Below, in pieces: positions 20,409-28,888 of a stretch of DNA of 64,000 nt (positions within the stretch are counted from its first letter, which is position 1; each line of letters starts with the position of its first letter). The DNA lies in assembly GCF_001620065.1 (NCBI RefSeq), contig NZ_LQGV01000003.1, positions 124,001 through 188,000 on the forward strand, in the 5' to 3' direction. Below the pieces are notes generated by a model. It saw nothing but the letters and a program-made list of their open reading frames with translations. It had not been told where the DNA came from and made no database searches. Origin of the DNA: Microbacterium sp. TNHR37B (GTDB lineage Bacteria > Actinomycetota > Actinomycetes > Actinomycetales > Microbacteriaceae). The position numbers were made by a program, and so were the translations under genes.

Positions 20409-20415
20409 GCACACG

Positions 20416-21570
20416 TCACTCCGCGCCGGGCTGCGCCACGAAGACGTCGCCGTCGCCGGACACCGTGAGAGCCCTCTCGTCCGCGCTGGCGAAGACGGCT
20501 CCGCCGGGCGTCACCTCGACCGGCACCGATTCATCGTCGGCGGAGGCCACTCGGACGGTGCCCCGCGTCACGAGGGCGATCGCGGGACCCGCGATCCCCA
20601 CGCGACGCTCAGCCCCCTCGCTCACCGTCACCCGCGTCAGCGCGAAGTCGGGGACCCCGACGTCATAACGGGCCAGGCCGTCGACCAGCTCGGGCTCCAG
20701 GACGGGAGCAGCCGCAGGCCGGGTGTCGAGGATCCGGAGGAGCTCGCCCACATCGACATGCTTGGGCGTGAGCCCTCCGCGCAGCACATTGTCGCTGGCG
20801 GCCATGAGTTCGACGCCCAGTCCGTCCTGGTAGGCATGCAGGACGCCGGCGGGCGCGAACAGAGCCTGCCCGGGCCGGAGGATGACGAGGTTCATCAACA
20901 GCGCGACGACGACTCCGCCGTCACCGGGGAAGTCGTCGCAGATCCGGCGCAGCACGTCGAGTTCCTCTGCGAACTCCTCCGAGGTCGCCACGCGGACGGC
21001 GCGGACGATGTCGGCCACCGCGTCACCGGCTTCCCCCGACAGCGCCCAGGCCAGGGTCTCCCGCAGGGCCGCCGGCTCGTCGTCGCCCTGCAGCCGACGA
21101 CGCAGCGCCTCCGGGCCGGGGCCGTCGCCGAGCGCGTCCAGCAGCCGGCGGGTGTCCGCCAGCGGCCGAAGCCCGACGAGAGCGCGGAAGCGGTCGCTCA
21201 GCGCCACGATGATCTCGGGTTTGTGGTTCGCGTCGCGGTAGGTGCGCTCGGGTGCGTCACGTGCGATCCCCGCCGCTTCTTCTCGCGCGAATCCCTCGGC
21301 GGCCTGCGCGCGCGAGGGATGCGCCTGGATCGACAGCGACTGGCCGGCGGCGAGCACCTTGAGCAGGAACGGCAGCGCCGGCTCGCCGCGTTCCTTCCGC
21401 AGGACATCCAGCGTGACGCCGTCGGGCGTGCGCGAGGGAGAGCCGGGATGATCGCCGTACCAGATCTCCGCCTCGGTGGCTCCGTCGGGCTCGCGGCCCT
21501 CCAGCTCGGGGATTAGGGTCGTGGAGCCCCAGGCGTATGCGCGCGGGACGTTGGAGATCGGGATCAGCAC
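20416..21570 (-). CDS. manA: Mannose-6-phosphate isomerase, class I
   Basis: Zinc enzyme interconverting mannose-6-phosphate and fructose-6-phosphate, supplying GDP-mannose and mannosylated glycans. 384 aa. Zinc and active-site elements: YAWGS near the N-terminus, SLSIQAHPSRAQA (Gln and His ligands), DANHKPEIIVALS (Glu ligand), and the second cupin region FAPAGVLHAYQDGLGVELMA (His ligand). The ATG at 21570 begins the conserved N-terminus. No phosphomannomutase gene (manB) is seen beside it, unlike the mycobacterial cluster I recall. A Wzy-like gene is divergent, 39 bases away. Confidence 0.95.
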   Translation of the reverse strand: MLIPISNVPRAYAWGSTTLIPELEGREPDGATEAEIWYGDHPGSPSRTPDGVTLDVLRKERGEPALPFLLKVLAAGQSLSIQAHPSRAQAAEGFAREEAAGIARDAPERTYRDANHKPEIIVALSDRFRALVGLRPLADTRRLLDALGDGPGPEALRRRLQGDDEPAALRETLAWALSGEAGDAVADIVRAVRVATSEEFAEELDVLRRICDDFPGDGGVVVALLMNLVILRPGQALFAPAGVLHAYQDGLGVELMAASDNVLRGGLTPKHVDVGELLRILDTRPAAAPVLEPELVDGLARYDVGVPDFALTRVTVSEGAERRVGIAGPAIALVTRGTVRVASADDESVPVEVTPGGAVFASADERALTVSGDGDVFVAQPGAE

Positions 21571-21609
21571 CCTCTCAGCCTAGAGTCGCCCGCGATAGCC
21601 TGAGAGCAG

Positions 21610-23010
21610 ATGACCTCTCACACCCAGCACCCGATCACCGCCCCACCCGCCGCGCCGATCCGAGAGACGACGGGTCATCTGTTGCTGCGCGGATGGTGCA
21701 TCTTCGTGCTGGCCGGGGGCCTGGCGGGGACCGGATGGCTGATGGTGCTCGGCACCGTGGGCACGGGGGTCGCCGTGTTCGGCTCGGCGTTGCTCTCCCT
21801 CGTGCTGTGGATCGTCCTCCGTCCTCCGGTGCAGTGGCGGCGTCTCCCGTGGTTCGCGGTGGGCTACGTCGTGCTCGCGACGTTGTCGTTGTCGTGGTCG
21901 CACTGGCTGGGCGCGAGCGCGCTGACCCTCGCGGTCCTGGTGAGCACCACCGTCTTGGGCTTCTTCGTCGCCGCCGTCCTCACCTGGCGCGAGATCGTCC
22001 GAGCGCTCGCATCGGCGCTCAAGTGGATCCTCGTTCTCTCGCTCGTCTTCGAACTGTGGGTCTCCCTGATCTGGCAAGGACCGATCCTGCCGCAGTTCGT
22101 GCGTCCCGACGGCGGCGTGGAGGATCCGATCGTGCTGTGGAGCCGGGACAACCTGTTCGACGGCGGCCGCATCCAGGGCCTGTTCGGAAACTCCAACGCG
22201 CTGGCCTACGTCGCCCTCCTCGGCATGGTGGTGTTCGCGATTCGCTTCGCCGCCCGAGCGCCTCGGCGCGTGCTGCTGGTGGGGTGGTTCGCGCTCGCCC
22301 TCTTCCTCTTCGTCCGCGCCGGATCGGCGACGGCGTATCTCGCCGCCGCGATGACCGCTGTCGTCCTGGTCACTGTCCTCCTCATGCGCACGACCCGCCG
22401 CCCGGGCGAGCGCACACGCTTCTACGTGCTGTACGCGGTCGTGGCGATCGGCGGACTGGCCGGCCTCTGGTATGCCCGCGACGCCATCTTCGCGATCCTC
22501 GGGCGCTCGTCCGACCTCACCGGACGCGAGTCGATCTGGGCCGCCGTTGCCGCGCGCGCCTCCGAGCGCCCCCTCTGGGGCTGGGGATTCTCTTCGCCGT
22601 GGGTGCCGACCGAGCCCGCCTTCGACCGCTGGATCGTCGACCACGGCCAGACCGTCATGCAGGCCCACAACATGTGGCTCGACGTCTTCCTCCAGCTGGG
22701 GGCCATCGGCGTCGCCGTGATGGCGCTCACCTATCTCGCCTTCATCTGGCGCTCGTGGTTCTTCGCCATCGACCGCCCCCGCTGGGATCTCGTGGCCGAC
22801 CGGCCATACTCCCCGCTGACGCTCCTGCCGACCCTCGTGGCTGCGCAGCTGCTCGTCCAAGGGCTCGCGGAGTCGACCCCGTTGCTCAACTGGGGCTGGA
22901 TGCTGCTCGTCCTCCTGGCGTTCAAGATCAAGCAAGCCCCGCTCGTGGGGCGCGGACCGACCGAGCAACGCCTCGTCGGCGAGCAGGGTGAGCGGCTGAC
23001 GACCCCATGA
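21610..23010 (+). CDS. O-antigen ligase/polymerase-like membrane protein (Wzy_C)
   Basis: Integral membrane protein of 466 aa with about 12 helices. The Wzy_C domain is marked by GRIQGLFGNSNALAYVAL at about residue 188-205, GRESIWAAV near 310, GWGF near 325, and QAHNMWLDVFLQLGAIG near 355. These are the conserved extracytoplasmic loop motifs of O-antigen ligases and polymerases that transfer undecaprenyl-linked glycans. TAGCCT (21596-21601) lies eight bases before ATG, so a leaderless or near-leaderless start is possible. It overlaps the next gene by ATGA. Probably acts on the polymer made by the genes downstream; substrate unknown. Confidence 0.85.
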   Translation: MTSHTQHPITAPPAAPIRETTGHLLLRGWCIFVLAGGLAGTGWLMVLGTVGTGVAVFGSALLSLVLWIVLRPPVQWRRLPWFAVGYVVLATLSLSWSHWLGASALTLAVLVSTTVLGFFVAAVLTWREIVRALASALKWILVLSLVFELWVSLIWQGPILPQFVRPDGGVEDPIVLWSRDNLFDGGRIQGLFGNSNALAYVALLGMVVFAIRFAARAPRRVLLVGWFALALFLFVRAGSATAYLAAAMTAVVLVTVLLMRTTRRPGERTRFYVLYAVVAIGGLAGLWYARDAIFAILGRSSDLTGRESIWAAVAARASERPLWGWGFSSPWVPTEPAFDRWIVDHGQTVMQAHNMWLDVFLQLGAIGVAVMALTYLAFIWRSWFFAIDRPRWDLVADRPYSPLTLLPTLVAAQLLVQGLAESTPLLNWGWMLLVLLAFKIKQAPLVGRGPTEQRLVGEQGERLTTP

Positions 23011-24311
23011 AGCCGGTCTCCTCCGACGCGTTGAGCTTCTTGCGCTCCTCGGCCCTGGCCGCCGCGTTCGCGACGACCACGATCGGCGCCCTGTTCTCGA
23101 CGCACCTGCTCCGGCAGCTGATGGGCGACGCCGGATACGGAGCGGTGATCTCAGGACTGTGCGTGTTGGGAGCGGCCATGCTGGTCGCTCGTCGGCGCGA
23201 GCTCCGTCCGTTCGAGATCATGCCCACGACCCTGCTGCTGCTGCTCGTGTGGCTGCTGCTGACCGTGTTCTGGTCGAGGTCGGTGAGTGCGACCCTCGGC
23301 GGCTGGCTGCAGCTGGCGGCGCCGACCTTCCTCGCCGTCGTCGTCGCACAGTTCCGCGACACGCTCCAGACCGTCCGCTCCACCGGCGACGCGCTGCGGT
23401 TCCTCCTCACCGCTTCCCTCGCGATCGAGATCCTGAGCGGGATCCTGCTGGACGTGCCCGTCCCCTTCCTCGGCATCGCCGGCAACCTCGCCGAGGGCGG
23501 TCCGATCCAGGGGCTCTTCGGCACCCGGACGATGCTCGGGCTGGTGACGATCATCGCGCTGGTGACCTTCGTCGTCGAGTGGCGCACGCGGTCCGTCGCG
23601 CCGGGCCTGTCCGCCTACTCGGTATCGCTGGCCGCGGTGCTCGCCGTCTTCACGGGCTCCCCCATCGTCCTCGGGATGGCCGTGATCGCGGGGCTCGCGA
23701 TCGGGATCCTCGCCGTCGTGCGACACACGCCACCGGCCGGGCGGACGGCCCTGCAATGGGGCATCGCCGGAGCGCTCGCGATCGGCGGAATCCTCGTCTA
23801 CACGTTCCGTCGACCGCTCGTGTACTGGCTGAACGCGGAGCCCGACTTCCTCACCCGGTCAAAGCTCTGGAACGAGGTCCTCGACATGTCGGCGGACCGG
23901 CCCGTCCAGGGATGGGGCTGGGTCGGCACCTGGCCCGACCACCAGCTGCCATACACGATCATCCGCTTCGCCACCGGCACCAACCACACCTCGGCGCTCA
24001 ACGCGTGGATGGACATGCTGTTGCAGGCCGGCGCGGCCGGAGTGGTCCTCTTCGTCGGTGTCGCCGGGCTCGGGCTCGCCCGCGCGTGGGTGACGGCGTC
24101 GGAACGACGCTCGACCGTCTACACCTGGCCGGCGCTGGTGATCATCACGCTGCTGGCCGATTCGGTCGTCACGAGCTCCCTGCTGGGCGGGTTCGGCTGG
24201 TTCCTCCTGGTCGTCTGCGTGACCCGAGCCTCGCTCGTGCGCGGCTGGCGCAGCAGACTGGACACCGGGCCGGAATCACCGGCGTGGCGCTCGCCGCGAC
24301 CGATCCAGTGA
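23007..24311 (+). CDS. Second O-antigen ligase/polymerase-like membrane protein
   Basis: Membrane protein of 434 aa with about ten helices, co-transcribed with and overlapping the preceding Wzy-like gene by four bases. The same motif order is recognisable: GGPIQGLFGTRTMLGLV near 168-184, TRSKLWNEV near 290, QGWGWVG near 305, and TSALNAWMDMLLQAGAAG near 330-347. Motifs are less conserved than in the upstream paralogue: the AHN triad appears as SALNAW, missing the His. The pair could act as a heteromeric or sequential polymerase; this is inference. It converges on a minus-strand glycosyltransferase nine bases downstream. Confidence 0.78.
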   Translation: MKPVSSDALSFLRSSALAAAFATTTIGALFSTHLLRQLMGDAGYGAVISGLCVLGAAMLVARRRELRPFEIMPTTLLLLLVWLLLTVFWSRSVSATLGGWLQLAAPTFLAVVVAQFRDTLQTVRSTGDALRFLLTASLAIEILSGILLDVPVPFLGIAGNLAEGGPIQGLFGTRTMLGLVTIIALVTFVVEWRTRSVAPGLSAYSVSLAAVLAVFTGSPIVLGMAVIAGLAIGILAVVRHTPPAGRTALQWGIAGALAIGGILVYTFRRPLVYWLNAEPDFLTRSKLWNEVLDMSADRPVQGWGWVGTWPDHQLPYTIIRFATGTNHTSALNAWMDMLLQAGAAGVVLFVGVAGLGLARAWVTASERRSTVYTWPALVIITLLADSVVTSSLLGGFGWFLLVVCVTRASLVRGWRSRLDTGPESPAWRSPRPIQ

Positions 24312-24320
24312 CCACCCGCG

Positions 24321-26267
24321 TCAGCGGCGCGCTCCCGTGCGTGTGGAGATGAGGGCGCGCACGATGCCCTCCGCTCCGTCCGCGGGGGGAACGAGCACGA
24401 TCTGACCGGGAAAGAGCGATGACTCCTCGCGCAGGCGTGCCTGCGTGTCCGCATCGTCGGTGACGACGAGGTCCGGGCCCAGCGCGTCGATCCCCACGCG
24501 CTGCGAGGCCTGGATCGCGCCCCGCACCAACAGCACCCGTCGTGCGCTCGTCGCGGGCAGAGACGCCGCTGCAGCAACCGACGTCGCCAGGACCACGCCG
24601 CTGCGAAGCTCGCCGAGAAGGCCTCGCACGCGGCCACGCGGGCCCCGCCCCGCTCGACCGCCGCGTGTGGAAACGAGGCGGACGCGGACACCGTGATCTG
24701 CCGCCCGTTCGCGGATCCCCCGGCCGAGATCGGGGTCGTCGGTGACGACCGTCCACACGTCGGGAGATCGAGGCGCAAACCGATCGAGGAAGGCCTTGCC
24801 CACCCGGAGGTCATGCCGAGCGCGTGCCGCCAGCACCATGACGTTCTCCCGAGCGTTGAGTCGCACCGGGCCCCGCCACCGCACCTTCCGGAACTTCCAG
24901 ACACGTACGGCGCCCGGCTGGCTGGGCACCGACTGGACGGCCTGCCCGGTCACGGCTCGGCGATGACGTTCGGCGGCTTGCACCCAGGTCTCCCCCGCGC
25001 GAGCGACGACGACGGGGCGCAGCAGATCGCCGTCCTGAACGGCATCGGCGGTCGACGGCACCCGCAGCGCCCGCTCGTAGAGCCTGGTCTGCCCGAAGTA
25101 GTCGAGGGGACGGACCTTCACCGCCTGCAGTTCGCGGAGCCTCCCGTCGGCGAGCACCAGCACGCGCTCCTCGGGTTCGGTGGTGTAGCCGCGAAGGGTC
25201 ACCCGACGCTGTCCGGGGCGGGGGCGCTCGGCGTAGTACCCCACCCAGTTCCATACGCGTCGTCCGGACAGGGCCAGTACGACCAGTCGCGACTCGAGCG
25301 GGAGTGCCGTGGCGTCGTAGCGCAGCACCCGGTCAGCGTCGACATGCGCCAGGCACGCGCTCACCGCGTCGCGCGCGTCGCGTCGCTGTTGTGCATCCAG
25401 TCCGGCCGCGTAGGTCTGCGGGTCGAGCTGGCGGGGCAGGAGCCACTGGCATTCGTACAGCAGGATCGACTGCAGCCATGCGGGCACCCCACCGGAGGCG
25501 GCGGCCTCTTCGAGGATCGGCAGATAGCCGTCGCGGAACCGGTCGATGTAGGCACTCGGGTCGTCCTGGTACGAATCGACCGCGGAGTCCCGGCTGGCGC
25601 GCTTGCGGTAGCCGTACCGCGCCTCCGCCACCAATCCGATCCGCGCATGAGGGCGTGAGAGGAGGAACCGGCTGACGAAGAGGGCGTCTTCGGAGGCATG
25701 GAGGCCCGACTGGAAGGTGACGCCGGTCTCGACGAGCCGGTCCCTCCGGAACAGGGCCGTGGCGACATTGAGCTGGAAGATGTCGGGCTCGTCCTCGAGC
25801 GAGACGACTCGCGACCCCTGGAAGAAGCGGAATCGCAGAGCGTGAACATCCTGGAACTGCGGATCGGGATCGAACACGCGGAAGATGTTCGCGCTGACGA
25901 CATCGACGTCCTCCGCGGCGGTCCGGAGGAACTGCGCGAGCGCCGCGAAGTAGCCGGGATCGAGGAGATCGTCGGGGTCGGGGAAGGTCACCCATTGACC
26001 ACGGGCATGCGAGAGACCGTGATTGCGCGCCTTGCTCACTCCGCCGTGCGGCTGGCGGAGGAGCACCGTACGATGCGCCGTGGTCTGCATCCACTCCGCC
26101 ACGATCCGCGCGGTCGAATCGGGCGAAGCATCGTCGACGAAGACGAGGTCGAGATCGTAATCGCCGGGTCGTTGGCGCTCGAGCGAGCGGAGGAAGTCGC
26201 CCACGAACGCTTCGACATCGTGCAGGGGCACGATCGCGGTGATGGTCACCGGAGCGTCGGACGGCAT
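24321..26267 (-). CDS. GT2 glycosyltransferase with beta module and vestigial TagF-like C-terminus
   Basis: Protein of 648 aa. The GT2 domain (about 7-230) is intact: VFVDDASPDS with Asp45-Asp46 and the metal-binding FPDPDD (95-100). A middle module (about 310-410) carries LDYFGQTRLYERA (388-400), shared with two other proteins of this locus. Residues about 455-648 resemble the N-terminal half of the TagF domains nearby: ATSVAAAASL, then LLVRGAIQAS where they have QHG, then PDLVVTDDADTQARL. The C-terminal half with DYSS is absent. I infer a three-module ancestor whose transferase is truncated. Cytoplasmic; probably adds a sugar to the wall polymer. It is divergent from the tandem TagF gene. 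Confidence 0.8.
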   Translation of the reverse strand: MPSDAPVTITAIVPLHDVEAFVGDFLRSLERQRPGDYDLDLVFVDDASPDSTARIVAEWMQTTAHRTVLLRQPHGGVSKARNHGLSHARGQWVTFPDPDDLLDPGYFAALAQFLRTAAEDVDVVSANIFRVFDPDPQFQDVHALRFRFFQGSRVVSLEDEPDIFQLNVATALFRRDRLVETGVTFQSGLHASEDALFVSRFLLSRPHARIGLVAEARYGYRKRASRDSAVDSYQDDPSAYIDRFRDGYLPILEEAAASGGVPAWLQSILLYECQWLLPRQLDPQTYAAGLDAQQRRDARDAVSACLAHVDADRVLRYDATALPLESRLVVLALSGRRVWNWVGYYAERPRPGQRRVTLRGYTTEPEERVLVLADGRLRELQAVKVRPLDYFGQTRLYERALRVPSTADAVQDGDLLRPVVVARAGETWVQAAERHRRAVTGQAVQSVPSQPGAVRVWKFRKVRWRGPVRLNARENVMVLAARARHDLRVGKAFLDRFAPRSPDVWTVVTDDPDLGRGIRERAADHGVRVRLVSTRGGRAGRGPRGRVRGLLGELRSGVVLATSVAAAASLPATSARRVLLVRGAIQASQRVGIDALGPDLVVTDDADTQARLREESSLFPGQIVLVPPADGAEGIVRALISTRTGARR

Positions 26268-26315
26268 ACGTCGAGTCTACGGTTCGGCACGCACCGGCAC
26301 GGCCGGCACCCTAGG

Positions 26316-26342
26316 TGGTCAACCGGGCGCGGACGCTAGAAT
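26316..26342 (+). promoter_or_regulatory. Possible promoter of the tandem TagF gene
   Basis: -10 TAGAAT at 26337-26342 with a poor -35 candidate TGGTCA at 26316-26321 (15-base spacing). Would give a leader of about 70 bases. Confidence 0.35.
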
Positions 26343-26420
26343 CGTCCGCGGTGCCCGACCGCGGAGCGCCGTCGTCGACGGCGGCCTCTTCCGGGCCGTC
26401 GACCATCAGAAGGGGCCCCC

Positions 26421-28805
26421 GTGCACGCTCTCCGCCGGTTTCTGAGGCGAAGCGCGCTTCTGCACCGGTGGCGTTTCGCCCCGTACGCGACCGCATACGC
26501 CATTGCGAAGCGGATCGTCCCGGTGCGCCGCGACCGCACCGTGTTCCTCTCGGACTCCCGGGCAGGATTCTCCGGCAACTTCGGCTTCCTCGTCGACGAG
26601 CTCCGACGGCAGCGCCCCGACGCGGAGATCTTCGGACTGTTCAAGCCGAACCTCGGCGCGCGTCGGCGGCTGCGGGACACGTTGCGTCTGCCCTGGCTGA
26701 TCGCGAGTGCGCAGACGGTCGTGCTGGACGACTTCTATCCCTTGATCTACCCGTTCCGGTTGCGACCGGAGACGCGGCTCCTGCAGGTGTGGCACGCGTC
26801 GGGCGCGTTCAAAAAGGTCGGGTGGAGTCGCGTCGACCTGCCCGGCGGCCCCGTGCAGGGTTCGCTCACACACCGCAACTACACCGACGCGCTGGTGGGA
26901 GCCGAGACCACACGTGCCAACTACGCCGAAGCCTTCGGCATCGATGTCGCCAAAGTCCACGCGCTCGGGATTCCCCGCACCGACGTCTTCTTCGACGCGG
27001 AGGTGATCGCACGGACGGCGACACGCATTCGGGACCGCTACGGCATCCCCGCCGACCGCCGCATCGCAGTGTTCGCTCCCACCTTCCGGGGGAACGGACA
27101 GCTCACGGCCTACTACGACCTCGAGCAGATTCCGTGGGATCAGGTGCTCGCAGAGCTCGGCGACGAGTGGGTCGTCCTGGTCAAGATGCACCCCTTCGTT
27201 CGCGACGCCGTCATCCCTCCCGGGGTGATCGATGCCTCCGACGAGCGGGAGCTCAACGACCTGCTCATGGCGTCGGACGTCCTGATCACGGACTACTCGT
27301 CGGCCATCTTCGAGTACGCGCTGCTGGACCGCCCCGTCGTCTTCTTCTGCCCGGACATCGACGACTACACCGCCTCTCGCGACTTCTACTACCCGTTCAG
27401 CGACTTCCTCATGGGACCGCTCGTCAAACGAGGCGAGGACCTGGCCGAGGCCATCCGGTCCGCTCGCACGGGCCCGGCGACGGCCGCCTTCCGCGAGCGG
27501 TTCCTCTCGGCGTGCGACGGGCACGCCAGCGAACGAGTCGTCCGGGAGATCCTGCTCCGTCCCGCCGTCACGGTGGACCGTGCCGCGCTCGCGCCCGGCG
27601 GCACCCCGGAACCCACCCGCGTCACGGGGGGGATGCGCCGTCAGCTCCTCACCGCCTGGGCGGCCCGCACGGGCCTCAACCTCGTCTACGCACCGTTGAA
27701 GCTGCTCCCGAGCCGACGCAAGGTGGTGATGATCAGCCGGGAGCATCCGACCGAGCCCGAGGACTTCGCCGACCTCCGCGCGGCGCTGGCGGCAGTGGAC
27801 CCCCGTATCCGGGTCGTCTCCCTCGTGCGCATGGTGCCGCCGGGGATCGTCGGCAAAGTGCGCTACTCGATCCACATGCTCGCCCAGCTGTATCACGTCG
27901 CCACGGCCCGGGTGCTCGTCGTCGACACCTACGCCATCGTCGCCAGCGTGCTGCGCCACAAGCCCGACCTCACGGTCGTGCAGATCTGGCATGCGCTGGG
28001 CGCGTTCAAGAAGTTCGGCCTGAGCATCCTGGGACAGCAGGAGGGCCGTGATTCCCGGCTGGCTGCCGCCATGCGGATGCACCAGGGATACGACCTCGTG
28101 CTGACGAGCTCCGAGGAGTGCCGGCCCGCGTATGCGGAGGCGTTCGGGACGGACATCGCACGCGTCGCGGTGGCCCCGCTCCCCCGCGTCGACCGCCTTC
28201 GAGACCCGGCGCGCCACGCCCGGATACGCGAACGCATCTACGCACGCCATCCCCACCTTCGCGATGCGCGCATCGCCCTGTTCGCGCCGACGTTCCGGCT
28301 CGATGGCACCATGACCGTCGATGTCGCCGCTCTGTCGGAGTCGCTCTCGACTCTCGGGGTGCATACCGTCGTCAAGCTCCACCCGCTGATGCACGGCGCT
28401 TTCGGCAACGAGGTCGACACGGCGGACGGTTTCTCGACGCAGGAGATGCTGCACGTCGCCGACCTCTTCATCACCGACTACTCCTCCGCGTTGTACGAAG
28501 CGGCCGTGGTCGGCGTCCCCAGTTACTTCCTCGCCCCGGACCTCGACGAGTACCTGTCGTCGCGGAACTTCTATCTCGACTACCGCACCGATCTCCCCGG
28601 TCCCATCGTGCGCACGATCGAGGAGGTCACCTCGGCCGTCTCCGCCGGGGCGGCGACCGCGTCGGATGCCCTCGCCTTCGCCCGCCGCTGGGTGGAAGTG
28701 CCGGGGGACCCGATCCCGGAAGCCGGAGCCACCCCCTGCGCGGACGCCATCGCGCAGCGCCTGCGTGACGCCGTCGACGGCTCGCACACCCGCCGTCTAC
28801 CCTGA
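26421..28805 (+). CDS. Tandem two-domain CDP-polyol phosphotransferase (TagF/TarB-type)
   Basis: Protein of 794 aa made of two complete teichoic-acid glycerophosphotransferase-like domains, about 1-395 and 410-790. Each has the substrate motif WHAxGAFKK (His125 and His524), a FAPTFR phosphate-binding segment, KxHP (KMHPF, KLHPL), and the DYSS motif (Asp291 and Asp686) used by CDP-glycerol/ribitol transferases. No membrane helix; such enzymes bind the inner membrane surface. The start is GTG with AGAAGGGG upstream. The two domains differ in sequence, so they may perform successive steps such as priming and extension. Donor could be CDP-glycerol or CDP-ribitol; the sequence does not decide. Confidence 0.87.
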   Translation: MHALRRFLRRSALLHRWRFAPYATAYAIAKRIVPVRRDRTVFLSDSRAGFSGNFGFLVDELRRQRPDAEIFGLFKPNLGARRRLRDTLRLPWLIASAQTVVLDDFYPLIYPFRLRPETRLLQVWHASGAFKKVGWSRVDLPGGPVQGSLTHRNYTDALVGAETTRANYAEAFGIDVAKVHALGIPRTDVFFDAEVIARTATRIRDRYGIPADRRIAVFAPTFRGNGQLTAYYDLEQIPWDQVLAELGDEWVVLVKMHPFVRDAVIPPGVIDASDERELNDLLMASDVLITDYSSAIFEYALLDRPVVFFCPDIDDYTASRDFYYPFSDFLMGPLVKRGEDLAEAIRSARTGPATAAFRERFLSACDGHASERVVREILLRPAVTVDRAALAPGGTPEPTRVTGGMRRQLLTAWAARTGLNLVYAPLKLLPSRRKVVMISREHPTEPEDFADLRAALAAVDPRIRVVSLVRMVPPGIVGKVRYSIHMLAQLYHVATARVLVVDTYAIVASVLRHKPDLTVVQIWHALGAFKKFGLSILGQQEGRDSRLAAAMRMHQGYDLVLTSSEECRPAYAEAFGTDIARVAVAPLPRVDRLRDPARHARIRERIYARHPHLRDARIALFAPTFRLDGTMTVDVAALSESLSTLGVHTVVKLHPLMHGAFGNEVDTADGFSTQEMLHVADLFITDYSSALYEAAVVGVPSYFLAPDLDEYLSSRNFYLDYRTDLPGPIVRTIEEVTSAVSAGAATASDALAFARRWVEVPGDPIPEAGATPCADAIAQRLRDAVDGSHTRRLP

Positions 28806-28888
28806 CGTTGCCTTCCGGCTACCTGCGCCCCCTACCATCGCGGCCGCGTGGTCGGCCATCGTTTCCGTCCCGCAGGAGGGACGTGCAC

